Origin: Cyanodermella asteris
Taxonomy: Eukaryota; Ascomycota; Lecanoromycetes; Ostropales; Stictidaceae
Assembly (NCBI GenBank): GCA_900618795.1
Contig: UYJD01000011.1
Location: 452,751 to 516,750, forward strand
DNA length: 64,000 nt
Direction of reading: 5' to 3'
The stretch's first letter is position 1, and each line of letters starts with the position of its first letter. Shown in pieces: positions 21,446 through 32,224 of this stretch. Under the pieces are notes generated by a model that searched no databases, had not been told where the DNA came from, and saw nothing but the letters and a program-made list of their open reading frames with translations. The position numbers and the translations under genes were made by a program.

Positions 21446-22981
21446 TCAATCTCCAGTGACCATGAAGAAAAGACCACCTGCAACGATTGCAATAGAGAGA
21501 AGAGTCATAATGGCAGCACCAGCCTTGTCGCCGGTTGTGATTGTTCGGGTTAAGATAGGGTCTTTGCCAAGATCGCTGCCATCGCCCTCGTTCTGACCAG
21601 CGTCAGGGTGAGACTCGGATGTACCGCCAGTCTTTTGTGTGATTGGTGGTGGAACTGTGCTGCCGTCCATGGTGATCAAATTGTTTTGAAACACGCTGAA
21701 AGCGCTCATCTGTTCACCGTAGCCATTGTAGCCATCCCACTTTGTCTGGTACCAGCGACGGCCACACCAGGTGGTGCCTCCAGCAACTGCATAGCTGCTG
21801 CCAGGGGGGACAATAGTGCTGCCTCCTGTGGGCGACTGACCGGTGCACTGAGCAGCAGCACCTTGGGCGGAAGCTGCAAGAATGGTAGACATATTGGTGC
21901 GAATAGAGGGGACCAGCTGAGAGGCGACGGCCATCCATCGAATCGTGTAGCCTTTGAAGGCAGGGTCATCGTTATCGGAATTTTGAGGTGTTTGCATCTC
22001 GTCAGCAGACTCAAGGAAGATGTCACCACCCTTGCCAAGGTCGGGGTAGGCGCTGGCGTCGTTGGAACCGAGAGAAGATACAAGATAGATGTGATCGAAC
22101 AGGCCGTTCATTATTCCAGTAACTCGATCAGTCCAGGTAGAGTTGCCGTTCGTGCCGTTGGCCATGAAAGCCGCACCCATGAGTGCGACACCGAAGTTGT
22201 AGCTGAACTGGACAGTGTTGACGCCCTTCTCGCAGGTGTCAACGCCGAAACCGTCGTACACGTGCAAGGCAGTCTTGCTATCATTGCCCGGGGCGATCAG
22301 TCCTTTCGACTCGCTCCAGGACCAGGTCTTCTCTGCCCAGTCGCCGTAAGTTTGGTTGCCAGTGAAGCGGAAAAGTCGTGCAGACAGTGACATTAGCCCA
22401 ACGTTCACAATCGAGTTCTTGTAGTTGTAACCGTTGTTGTACTGAAAGATCTGCCATCGAAGACCGCCGCCGCAGGTCTTGTCGTCCCAACGAGCAATCT
22501 GGCGGTTGAACACTGCCTGAGCAAGACCTAGCCACGACACACCGGTCGATGAGTCTGGGGCAGGAAAATTGTACTCGGCAGCGTCCATAGCGGCAAAGGC
22601 CCAGAACAGCTGGTCATCATTACCAAGATCTTTGCTCTGGTTCTGCGGCTCGAAGTTCTTGTCTTCTCCAATCTGGTTGATGATGCCTTTCATAACGACA
22701 TCGTTGTAGGAATCGTTGCCAGTAATGTTCCAGTGATGGATCAGCTGACCCATCAATCCTCCGGCTTGCCACCAGTAGTATACGTCGGGTCGCAGCATGT
22801 ATCCGGGGATGTCTGGTCCGTGTGAGCCTCCGTAGAATGTCATCATGTTCTCTTTCGCAATGTTCGCCGCCGAGATGTAATCGTTCTTCGCTGGCGTTGT
22901 CGGAAGTGTTATGGCTTGTGTGGAAGGTAATAGGGTCGCCAGCATGGCTGCCGCATTCGCGGCTGTCCTCGAGAAAAGCAT
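21446..22981 (-). CDS. GPI-anchored GH76 cell-wall protein (DCW1/DFG5-like)
   Basis: Intronless, 511 aa. A signal peptide (MLFSRTAANAAAMLATLLPSTQA) precedes a glycoside hydrolase family 76 domain: YYWWQAGGLMG, HHWNITGND, and LGNDDQLFWAFAAMDAAEY with the catalytic-type Asp pair. GLRWQIFQYNNGYNYKN, WSWSESKGLI and YDGFGVDTC follow. The C-terminus has a Ser/Gly linker and a hydrophobic tail (AAIMTLLSIAIVAGG) ending in VTGD, as for GPI attachment. DCW1/DFG5 proteins act at the plasma membrane to cross-link GPI mannoproteins into the wall glucan. Confidence 0.93.
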   Translation of the reverse strand: MLFSRTAANAAAMLATLLPSTQAITLPTTPAKNDYISAANIAKENMMTFYGGSHGPDIPGYMLRPDVYYWWQAGGLMGQLIHHWNITGNDSYNDVVMKGIINQIGEDKNFEPQNQSKDLGNDDQLFWAFAAMDAAEYNFPAPDSSTGVSWLGLAQAVFNRQIARWDDKTCGGGLRWQIFQYNNGYNYKNSIVNVGLMSLSARLFRFTGNQTYGDWAEKTWSWSESKGLIAPGNDSKTALHVYDGFGVDTCEKGVNTVQFSYNFGVALMGAAFMANGTNGNSTWTDRVTGIMNGLFDHIYLVSSLGSNDASAYPDLGKGGDIFLESADEMQTPQNSDNDDPAFKGYTIRWMAVASQLVPSIRTNMSTILAASAQGAAAQCTGQSPTGGSTIVPPGSSYAVAGGTTWCGRRWYQTKWDGYNGYGEQMSAFSVFQNNLITMDGSTVPPPITQKTGGTSESHPDAGQNEGDGSDLGKDPILTRTITTGDKAGAAIMTLLSIAIVAGGLFFMVTGD

Positions 22982-25490
22982 CGTGGGGGTATATGTACTG
23001 TAGGGAATGAGAACTATACTTGGCGACCAGGTTCAGTCGCGCAGCGTCTTCGTGAGAGCCAGATACCCAAGACAACCAGTATTGTGCGCAATGTCAGTAG
23101 GTTTGTGTCCAGATGTTCGTAAAGGTTTGCTGCGCGCGAGAAGCGATTGTAGCCAAGCGATTGAGTGCAAAGAAGCTCAGGACAGCCCGTCGTATGGCCC
23201 AGCCTCCGACGAGAGCGTGTTGGTCGTACTGACGATAGATATCGTGTCGTAGATGGGGTAAAAGCACACTCCACGAAAGAAAACAAGGGCCGTGACGAGT
23301 TATCGGTCGCAGCTGAAGGTCTGAGACAGACGCGGTATGAGCCCTGCTGGGAAAGCCGGTCGGTCGCCTAGGGTATCGCGGCCGGCGATGGTCGAAACGG
23401 GAGCAAAGGCGGCTGACGAAGTGAAACAAAGAAACGGTCGTGATTGTGGAATAGTCGTGAACAGTAGTGGTCAAGAGAGTGTGGCGACGGGTCAATGGCA
23501 AATGGGTCAAAGACCAAATCGAAGCGAGTGGGCGGGTTGTAGAGATCAAAGGAAGGACACGGCAAAGCAGAAGGAGCGAAGACGATGCACAGGGCCCCGG
23601 TCTATGCGAAGGTACGCAGAAGGGGTAGTTGTTACTTGGGGTCGAGGTGGTGCTCAAGTGATGGACGAAGAGGGACGAGCAAGACGGAGTGGACTCGTCT
23701 TCAGGCGCCGGGAACGCAACCAGCCAACCAACCATTGCGCACACCAGCGCCTCGTCCACGTTCCAACGGCGCAACGATGCTTGTTCTTACTGTAGATACT
23801 TCCATGCTACGCCCTACACTCGGTCTCAGATTGGCTGGAGAGATCCTCCTGGCTCGCATGCCGCGCTATAACCCTCTGCCACCAGCCTTCACGACGACGA
23901 TGATGATGATGATGAAGGTCACTTTTACGCGTACGCCCTCTCCTCCATAGTAGCAAAAGCAAGAAAGCGTACGACCCCTTGAAGGCACAGACAGCAACAA
24001 TCAAACCGGCATTGCGGCCGCGTCTATCCGGGGCTCAGCCTCAGTGGTCCACGCATTTGCCTTTTCTGCCCCTGACTGTTCCCTTTCCGTGCAGCAAACC
24101 CATAACCAATAACCTCACGCGCCGTATCGTCCGTACTGGCCGACGATCAGATCCTGCATGCAGGAGCATTATTGCTGTCCTGGTGTTTCTCTCTCAATGA
24201 TCTCCCATCCAGTCGTTCTACACTATTCATGCCTGCTTTCACCATCGTCATAGCACTGCGATTCGAGACTCCGCTTTTTATGCGATTTGATGCATCGCCA
24301 ACGTGTCCTGGAAGTGCATTCCAAGGACAGCACGTCTACGCGTCTCGCAACCATGCTGATCATTGCGATGCTCTGCTGCGCCCGACCTGCAAGACAAGCA
24401 TCTACTGTACAGCGTACAGGGCAGCTGACGACGACTCTTGCTCGCTTTGCTCGCTCAGTCGCTGATCGTAACCGCTCGGGGCTGACCCACAACGCAATGC
24501 GACCGGCGGCATATGACATGATGGCATCTGCAGTTCTGTTCCTGTGTCAGCGCACATCTTAGCTTGTCGCAAGATGCCCTGAGCGTGCATCGTCCTCCAT
24601 GCACTTTTGCGACACTCTTCAAGACTTCCGAGCTTCTGAACATGATCAACTGGCGCCTGCAAAATCTGAAAAGGCTGGGTTCGTCACAAAGGTTCATTAT
24701 TGGTAACACGACCAAAGGTCAAGCATTCGCCAAGCCGGATGAGCGATGACAGCTTACGCTGGGCTGGTGATCCTCGTGAGCGGGCGTGAGCTACCGTGAG
24801 ATGCTGTGAGCTTGGCCAGGTATTCCAGCCGGGTGTGACGCTTCGGTGCGACTTGTGAATTCTGCATGTTGCGTACTGCAATGTGCTAGCGATACTCTGT
24901 CACTGGCCGCCCTTGGATGTTATAGACATTCTCTTACTTGAATCTACTCACCCGTAGATGAGTTACTTGTCTCATAGTGCCTTGCGTTTGAGAAAGAAAT
25001 ATCAAATTTCTCCTGCACAGAAAAGAGAGCCCAGTGAGCAGTGGGCTTCAACATTTTGTCAGCGTCTCGAGATCGCTTGACAAGAACGAGCGCAGCCTTC
25101 AGGAATCAAGTAGCTTGACCGAGGACGCGTACTCTGTCACTGGAGGCCAATCACTCGCACAGTGAACGAACCCCTGAAACAGGAACTCCATGTTAGTGAG
25201 GGTTCATTAAAAAATTAAAAAAAGCGATTGTGCAAGCCAGCAGTTGGCGGTTGGAAGTATTGATTGAGGTCTTTCTTTTGGTCCTCTATCATATTACACG
25301 TCCGATCTGCATTCAGACCAGGACCAGGCATCTTGTCTACCTGCACCATAACGCCAGATACCTAAGCAACAGGTTCCACCTCTTGTTGATTCAATACTAT
25401 CATTGTCAGCTTATGCTTCGAACAATCTCCTCTCATTTGTAATCATCACGTTCCTCCTCTTCACATTCTCCATTGCTCATCGCTCATACA
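22982..25490. other. 2.5-kb intergenic region
   Basis: Long spacer upstream of the GH76 gene and downstream of the aminotransferase gene. The first ~800 nt are CT-rich on the minus strand, as in a fungal promoter/leader. A small GAT microsatellite lies near 23896-23914. A 226-aa minus-strand frame at 23094-23774 is Ser/Thr/Pro/His low-complexity and is not called. An A-rich tract (ttaaaaaattaaaaaaa) near 25207 is probably 3' flank. No RNA gene was recognised. Confidence 0.45.
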
Positions 25491-27003
25491 TCATGCTTCC
25501 TTGACCGCCTTGTCAATGGCTTGCGCCACGTACTCGACGTTATGTGTGTTCAGCCCGGCCATGCTGATACGGCCATTCTTGGTCATGTACACGTGAGCGT
25601 TCTCACGGATGTGCAGCACTTGCTTCTCCGTCAAGCCCGTGAAACTGAACATGCCAATCTGGTCCGTGATGTGGTTCCACGTGCCGGGGGTCTTCAAAGA
25701 TTCCAAGTTCTCTCTCAACGCCTTGCGCATGGTGATGATGCGGCCGCTCATCTCACGCAGGTTCTCCTCCCACTCTGCGAATAGAGCCGGGTCGTTCAGC
25801 ACCGCCGACGCCACACGCGCGCCGTACGCTGGCGGGTTGCTGATTTCCGAACGCTGGAGAATCGCGAGCTGAGATGCGATGCGGATGGTGGCGTCCTGGG
25901 CGTCTGTATGTGAGGCTTTGCCGGCGACAAAGTGGAAGCAGCCGGCTCGCTCGCCGTAGAGGCCGAAGTTCTTTGCAAAGGACTGTGCGATGCAAAGCTC
26001 GAAGCCCTGCTCGACAAAGTACCGGATGGCCCAGCCGTCCTGGGCAAGGTTACCGGAAGCAAAACCCTGGTATGCGCAGTCGAAGAAGGGGAAGTGGTTC
26101 TTTGAGCGCATGACCTTTGCAATCTCGACCCACTGATCTCGAGTCGGGTCAACTCCAGTTGGATTGTGTGCGCAAGCATGCAGCAGGATGATACTGCCCG
26201 AGGGAGCCTCCTGCAGGGTGTGAATCATGTTGACAAAGTCGAGTCCGCGGGTCTTTGCGTTAAAGTATGGGTATGTGGCGATGGGCATCTTGACATTGCT
26301 GAAGATCTGATTGTGGTTGGCCCATGTCGGATTACTGAAGTACACCGGCTGGCCCAGTGATCGCGTGTAGAACTTTGCCAGGAACGCTGCTCCCAGATGC
26401 ACCGCTCCGGTGCCTGAGATGGTCTGGAGCGAGCAGATGCGCTTCTCCGCGATCGCCGGGCTGTCGGCGCCGACGATGAGTTTCTGTGCTGCGGAGGTGA
26501 AGTCGACGAGACCGGCAATGGGCAGGTATTCGTGGTTGAGCTCCGGGTTTTCGTGAAGTCGCTGCTCGGCCTATAAAACCCATCGTATCAGCAGCCGCTC
26601 AAAGAACTTTGTAGATCGGGGAGCTTGTCAAACTCTGAATTCGACGCTAAGCAGATCGAGGGAACCCTACCTTTTTCACGACGGGAAGCACCCACGGCTT
26701 CGCATTGTTATCTCTGTACGCGCCAATGCCCAAGTCCACCTTCTTCTCGAAAGTATCCGCATGGTAAGCGGCCATCAGACCAAAGAGCGGGTCCTCGGGC
26801 GCCTTGGGCACGACCGCGGCGTTGAACGGCGACGGCTGCACGCCGGGCAGACTCGAGGATGTAGACGCCATGCTGATGTGATTGACGACCTGGCCGAGTC
26901 GCAAGGAAGCAGTGGTAGCGAGCTGGGCTGCATTTGAAGCTTGCGAGGAAGCTTGCGGGGCTGCGGAGAGTCGCAATGTGGAGGACGGCTGCTGGGGAGA
27001 CAT
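25491..27003 (-). CDS. aspartate aminotransferase
   Basis: Two exons in minus order, 27003..26671 and 26570..25491 (aag|gtaggg to ttatag), phase 0, 470 aa. It is a fold-type I PLP enzyme that interconverts aspartate/2-oxoglutarate with oxaloacetate/glutamate. Diagnostic blocks: FEKKVDLGIGAYRDN, GTGAVHLGAAFLAKF, SNPTWANHNQIF, LLHACAHNPTGVDPT and the PLP-lysine loop QSFAKNFGLYGERAG. The C-terminus MFSFTGLTEKQV...RISMAGLN is intact. The Ala/Ser/Arg-rich, acid-poor N-terminal ~44 residues resemble a mitochondrial presequence. An internal ATG at 26871 (MASTSSSLPG) would give a cytosolic form. Confidence 0.95.
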
Positions 27004-28155
27004 GATGACTGCGACGGCGGTACGGATAAGATCAGACAACGATCAGCCAAGGTAAGGCAGGGAGGTGCGGAGGCTTTGCGCTGCAGGACGAGGACCCTCT
27101 TGCCAGCCAACGACCTATAACTGCAAGCGGGATTGCAAGGATAGATCCCACTTCTGACGAAGTTGGTGGTGTGCGCTTCCTGTCGTGCTACTTGGATGCT
27201 GGGCAAGCGGATCAAAGAGCAGGAACACGAAGCTATACAGAACAAGAACAGCACAGTACGGAAACAGGAACGAGAACAGCTTCACGAATCCGGGGCAGGT
27301 CGCGTGCGAGGCATATAAGTAAGGTCATCGGAGCTTGTCTCTACGGCCGTTCGAGCTGGTCATTGGCCTTGGGTTATCGTCACCATCCAGAAATACCGAG
27401 GCTGAGCCGAGGGAGAACAAACCAGCATGAGACCGAAATCGAACACGGACGGGAGTTTATTCTCTGCTTCTCCCTCTTTGCCTCTAGCCAACATTTCTAT
27501 TTCAAAGAATGTGAATAATGATTCCCCTTTGCCCTGACCGGCGAGCATCTCCAGTTCGTCGTTAATTCGCCGCTCGGTTCCTGGTCGACACGAGACTCCA
27601 CTCTGCCGACGCTCCGCCCACACGTGCGAATCAAGTTACAGACGTAAAAGCCTCACCTGCATGCAGCTTTGCCGCGCATGTGAGTGGCTGCGAATTGGTG
27701 TTCCGACATATCATCGTTCGCGACAAGTTGGTGGCGACCACACAAAGTCGTTCTGTACAGCCGGATTCTTTGGCCGACTCTGGACCTTTTATCCGTTATC
27801 GATACGATTGCAAAGATAAAAGCCGCCGAATGCGCACTGCGACCTTGATCTTGCGCTGCCAAGGGGCTGCCCAGAACGCCGGGCCCTGGCAAGTGGGCCG
27901 ATTTTACTCAATTCTCACACCATGAGAGATAATCCTGCATTGAATGGGTCATTGTGAGATAGCATTGCGTCGTATTCCCTCTGCCCGACGGGCTTGTGGA
28001 TAACTGATGTAGAAACTGCTCCGACGAAGAATGTTGTATATGCACGAGCAAGACCGTGAGATCTTGCTTCGACAGGTTACCCGAGCACCCGCGTTTATGT
28101 GAGTGAATCTAACTTCCAGATTTACACATGCGCGGTTCTCATGCCACAAACGGTC
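27004..28155. other. intergenic region upstream of aminotransferase
   Basis: A 1.15-kb spacer holding the aminotransferase promoter and the 3' flank of the R3H gene. Two partial frames were inspected and show no motif. No RNA gene or repeat was recognised. Confidence 0.45.
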
Positions 28156-29503
28156 TTAGACCAAGCCCCAGAGCGGACGAGGGAGTTCTCTGGTCGGCTC
28201 ACCAGCCTTCCTACCGCTCCGCAACGAACCGATGCCAACATACGCCTCGCGTCTCGCCGGGTTGCCCACCGTGACGCTCCACGTACGAAGTCCATAGTAG
28301 TCACCGATGGAGTGAACGATCCAGCGCGCAAAGCTAGCACCCTGATCGTCCGCCAAGCCGCCAAACACCAGCTTCTCCGTAGCCAGCACTCCCAACGCTT
28401 CACCAGGCGTCTCAAGCTCCAAGATGTCGCTGTCACTGCTGTAAGCCATCGAATCCGCAGTTCCCGGCCTGGCATTCGCATCATCGGCAGTGTTCACCGT
28501 CTTGCGCTCTTTGGTCTTCGGGCTCGGGGGAACGTCTCTCATCTGCCCGTTTCTCCCCACGAAAACGACCTCTTCCTCACTGTCTTCCTCGATCACGTTT
28601 TCCAATTCCCTCTCCTCAAGCTGTACCAGTCTCTTGTTCCACTGCTCGACGAAGCCGCGCACTTCTGTCTCCAGATCCATAAGCAGCCCCCTGGCGCTCT
28701 TCGCCTTCTTGAGCTTCTGGCGCAGTTCGCGGGGCAGGACCGTTGAGCGGGAGGAGACAGTCGAGGCAGCTTTGGCTTTCTGTTGCTTGCTAAGGCGACG
28801 AGCGCGAGGGCTGGCATCGGCTTCCCATAGCGGGGCGAGGAAGTAGGGGACTACGGTGCGCGGATACGTTGGCTGGACTTCCCAGTCGGAGGGCAGAGGT
28901 GGAACGGCCCATGGGTTGGAGAGTAAGCGATCTAGAAAGAATGTGTTAGGAAGAGTATATGACGGTGTGGGTTATGCAAGCAGTTGAATAGGAGGCAGGG
29001 CAGATTTGAAGCCAGCGCTGTCGTCGAGAGCAGTGTTCGTCGGCAGTCGATGCCTGACTGCTCGAGACGAAGGAAGCAGAGCGGTACATGTGCATCTCAT
29101 CGCTTCACTCACCATTCTCCCAACGTTGTCTGCGCCTGGAGCCCTCTTTGCCCTTCAGGAGCGCCTCCCTCCTCTCAAGACTATCCCGTCTCAACACCTT
29201 TCTCCTCGGTGCCACAGCTGGCTTCCCATCTGCGCCTAGTACAGGTTCAGTCCGGCGCACCGATTTTGATGGAGAGGCCTCATCGAGTGGGATTGAGATG
29301 GTGACCGAGGTACCACGAATGCCATCGGCGCGGGCAGACACGGGGCGCAGGGGTAGCGTCTTAGTAGGCGTAGCATTGACAGACACAGGGCCGTCGGAGG
29401 CCTTCTCTTCGATTTCGAGCTCAAGAGACGCGACAGCGGCATCTTCGGCCCATTCCTGGACACGTTGGGCGTCCTGGCCAGAGTTGCGACGTGGTGAAGT
29501 CAT
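28156..29503 (-). CDS. R3H-domain protein with R3H-associated N-terminal domain
   Basis: Exons in minus order: 29503..29113 and 28931..28156 (aatg|gtgagt to tttctag), giving 388 aa. The splice lies inside the conserved block RRRQRWEN-DRLLSNPWAVPPLPSDWEV followed by PYFLAPLWE. That block is the R3H-associated N-terminal domain found in fungal relatives of SPAG7-like proteins. The C-terminal FARWIVHSIGDYYGLRTWSV and RREAYVGI segment fits an R3H single-stranded nucleic-acid-binding fold (Arg...His spacing). In between lie Ser/Arg-rich and acidic (IEEDSEEEV) linkers. A nuclear or cytoplasmic RNA-binding role is inferred. Confidence 0.78.
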
Positions 29504-30203
29504 GATGTGGCGATTCCGAGACTGGATGATCGATATGCGCAGATGCTATGTAGATACAAGGTAACGAGAAGCGAGCTTGAAGAATCCTCCTAGATGATAA
29601 TCTAATCAATGCAGTAGTGCAACGCTTGAAAGGACTGGAAAAGTGAGCAAAGGTAGCCGGGGCGATGATGGTGAGATACGAGTAGGCTCACGGCAGGGAC
29701 GAAGCAGCTCGGGCGGGATGTCCCAGATTCCGACGAGCGGGAACGTGATTCATGATTGCTCGACCGCGGAGTCATTTAGATAAGCCAATCACTTGCCCCT
29801 GTTTGCTCACGTCGTGGTTTGTGAGGCTACGCGTGTTGTAGCCTGCCGGATGCATTTGATCCACGCTTTGTGGATGACTTACTGTTTCTCGAGGCATTGT
29901 TCTGTCTGACGGTCAGGTGCTCTTGCTTCCACGCTGTGGGCGGCTGGCTTGGAAGCTCCAGCCGTGTGTCGAATGCCCGCCAGGTTCGCCGCTCAAGTCT
30001 ACTGGGCGTTCAAAGACTCTCCAATTCGCCTTCAACCTCTGTCTGTTCTATGACTGGTGTGTGGTTCCACAAAATCCGTGATTCAGACCCTCAAGATTGT
30101 CCAAGATGATGGTTGACACGGGGTATCATTTCGAAATCTATTGCCAGCATTACGCCGCACGCCAATAGCTTGCATATCACAAAACACCTCAACCTGCCTG
30201 GTT
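29504..30203. other. intergenic region (R3H gene upstream / CDC73 downstream)
   Basis: A 700-nt spacer. It contains the R3H gene promoter and the CDC73 3' flank. Open frames at 29870-30109 lack support. Confidence 0.5.
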
Positions 30204-31433
30204 TCAGCGTGGACCTGTATCTCTTCCCCAACCTCTCCTCCTCATGTGCTCCTGAATTTCACCCCACAGCTTCTCAACCACCTCCCTATCCCTCCATCTC
30301 CCCTGCTCCGCGCCCGTCCACTTGTCGAGTTCGACATTCCTCACACCCCGGCCCCAGCCCCTAACCGAAGCCGGTGGTGCGTCTCCCTTCCACCCGACGT
30401 ATATGCCCAGCACATGCGCAAACAGGTCAGTCGGCTCCGTCCATCGATATCCCTTGAACTGCCATGCCTGGCCGGTTGTGAACACAGCAACCACGTGATT
30501 CCAATCGTCAGGCTTGAATCTATCTGGGCCTTCCACGAGAATGAATCGGAGCGGTCTGTTGGCGTCAATGGCGGGCAGCACGCGTGTGATGTGGTTGAGG
30601 GAGCCCACACCGGAGTTGCTGTCGGGAGGTGTGTAGGCGCCGTCGGCGAGGAATGTCTTGACGTTGGACATGCGGAGGAGAGAGGAGGCGGACGGGGAGA
30701 GGAGGATGATCGGGTCGGGTCTTCGGTTGGGCTTCTTGGGGTGACTGGGGAGGGAGCCTGCTGGTGCCGCAGCGTTTGGTTTGGACGTTGAGCCTGGCTT
30801 GGGCTTTTCTCTGCGCAGTAATATCTCGGCGGTCTTTTTGACGTGTGAGAAGTCCTATAAAATAGTCAGTCTCTCGTGCTTCTACAAGGGCGGAATTCGA
30901 GCACCCACCGTAGGCTTAATTCCTCGAAGTATTGAGTTCCGGTCTCCCAACCGTCTCTCATGCTTGTATATGCCTTCTAACCTGTCTCCTTTGGGAATCG
31001 TGACCGGCGCCCCTGTCGCAGCAACAGCCGCACCCTCTGCTGCCTGCGCATCCCCAGCCAAAGGCTTGATGTATTCACTATCCGCACTTCCCTCCAACCA
31101 CGCAATCAAATCCAATCGCTCGACGAAAGGCAAATTGCTCAATCCCTTGACCTGGGCTTGTGTGATGTAGTCCGGCAGCGCATCGTCCTTTGTCTGGTAC
31201 GCGAAGAGAATCGAACGTAAATCGACAGGTACATCTTTGGAAATGAATCGCGTCGGCGCCGAGAGCGCGAATGGTTGTGAATTGAAGAGCACTTCGGTCG
31301 CGGTGGCAATGTCTGACGTCGGCTGAGCTGAATCGGAGTCGCCGGTCTTGATCTGGAGCTGGGTTGCAGTGTCGAGGGTGCCGGAGGAGACGGCTTGACG
31401 CAACGCGGTCAGAGAATCGACTGTCGCTGCCAT
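30204..31433 (-). CDS. CDC73: Paf1 complex subunit CDC73 (parafibromin-like)
   Basis: Exons in minus order: 31433..30909 and 30854..30204 (acg|gtgggt to tttatag), phase 0, 391 aa. The N-terminal region (DSLTALRQAV, DVPVDLRSILFAYQTKD, ALPDYITQAQ) matches the CDC73 N-domain. The C-domain has the signature PIILLSPSASSLLRMSNVK, then LRFILVEGPDRFKPDDWNHVV and FKGYRWTEPTDLF. CDC73 links the Paf1 complex to elongating RNA polymerase II and histone modification. The Lys/Pro-rich centre (KKPNRRPDP) is a likely nuclear-localisation signal. Confidence 0.94.
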
Positions 31434-32059
31434 GGTGGTGGTATTCGAAGAGATTTCTGGGACTTCCAGTTGAGTTTGCCGGAGATTGACGCGCGCTCGA
31501 AGGCGTGCCGCGCCGGGTGGGGTGCTGAAAGCTGTGAATTGATGTGGTGGATGAACTTGTGCAAGGGAGTTGGAGCTCTGAATCTTGAGAACGAAAGCGG
31601 CGAGCGACGGCTGCGGAGGAGACCCCGATCGACTTTCAACCTGCCGATCCTGACGAGCTTCGCAGCTGTGACCCAGGGACGCCAGTTTATGACGAGGTTT
31701 AGACCAGATTTGAGATGGCTTACTGATAGTGAATTAACACTCCCAAATTGAACTGCTGCAATTACTGTTGTGGCGAGTTTCGCATTCAAAAGTCGTTTCG
31801 CAGTTCCGATTGAATTTCGTCGGTATAGAAATATCCTGAAAGACTTGATACGGAATAATAAGATCACACTCTGGCGAAGCGGGTGAGAAGACACGCCAGC
31901 CAGGCTACAACTTCAAGGCATACTGAGAGCACCCTCCATGTAACTACTGTAGAGTCGAGGTTGCTACTTGTCCAGATACCTGCTTTGGTACATCGTATGG
32001 TGTTTGGCTCGACACTGAGCTAGATACTCAGTGTTCCACTCGGGCGGGGGCCCAGCAAG
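31434..32059. other. intergenic region between CDC73 and the 12-nt repeat array
   Basis: Upstream of CDC73. The first ~450 nt are unremarkable promoter-type sequence. From about 31960 onward the sequence becomes rich in degenerate GATACYTG/ACTGAGC words that grade into the repeat array at 32060. Confidence 0.45.
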
Positions 32060-32131
32060 ATACTTGGCTGGGTACCTGACTGAATACTTAATTAAAGACT
32101 TGACTGGATACTCGGCTGGGAACTTGCCTGG
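32060..32131 (+). repeat. degenerate 12-nt tandem repeat array, left of DUF3433 gene
   Basis: Six consecutive 12-nt units can be aligned with no gap: ATACTTGGCTGG, GTACCTGACTGA, ATACTTAATTAA, AGACTTGACTGG, ATACTCGGCTGG, GAACTTGCCTGG. The consensus is RTACTTGGCTGG. Further diverged copies appear on both sides (about 31960-32210). The array ends about 90 nt from the stop codon of the DUF3433 gene and has an inverted counterpart on the other side of that gene. Confidence 0.7.
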
Positions 32132-32224
32132 CTCCTTATAGAGGTTTCTACCCTAGGTGGATCATCCAGTCGGGAACTCGGCTTGGTATCTACTTAGGTA
32201 CCTAATTACACAGCTCATACACAT

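Noticed and set aside
23094-23774. 226-aa minus-strand ORF upstream of GH76
   Set aside because: Ser/Thr/Pro/His low complexity from a CT-rich leader; no domain or signal peptide.
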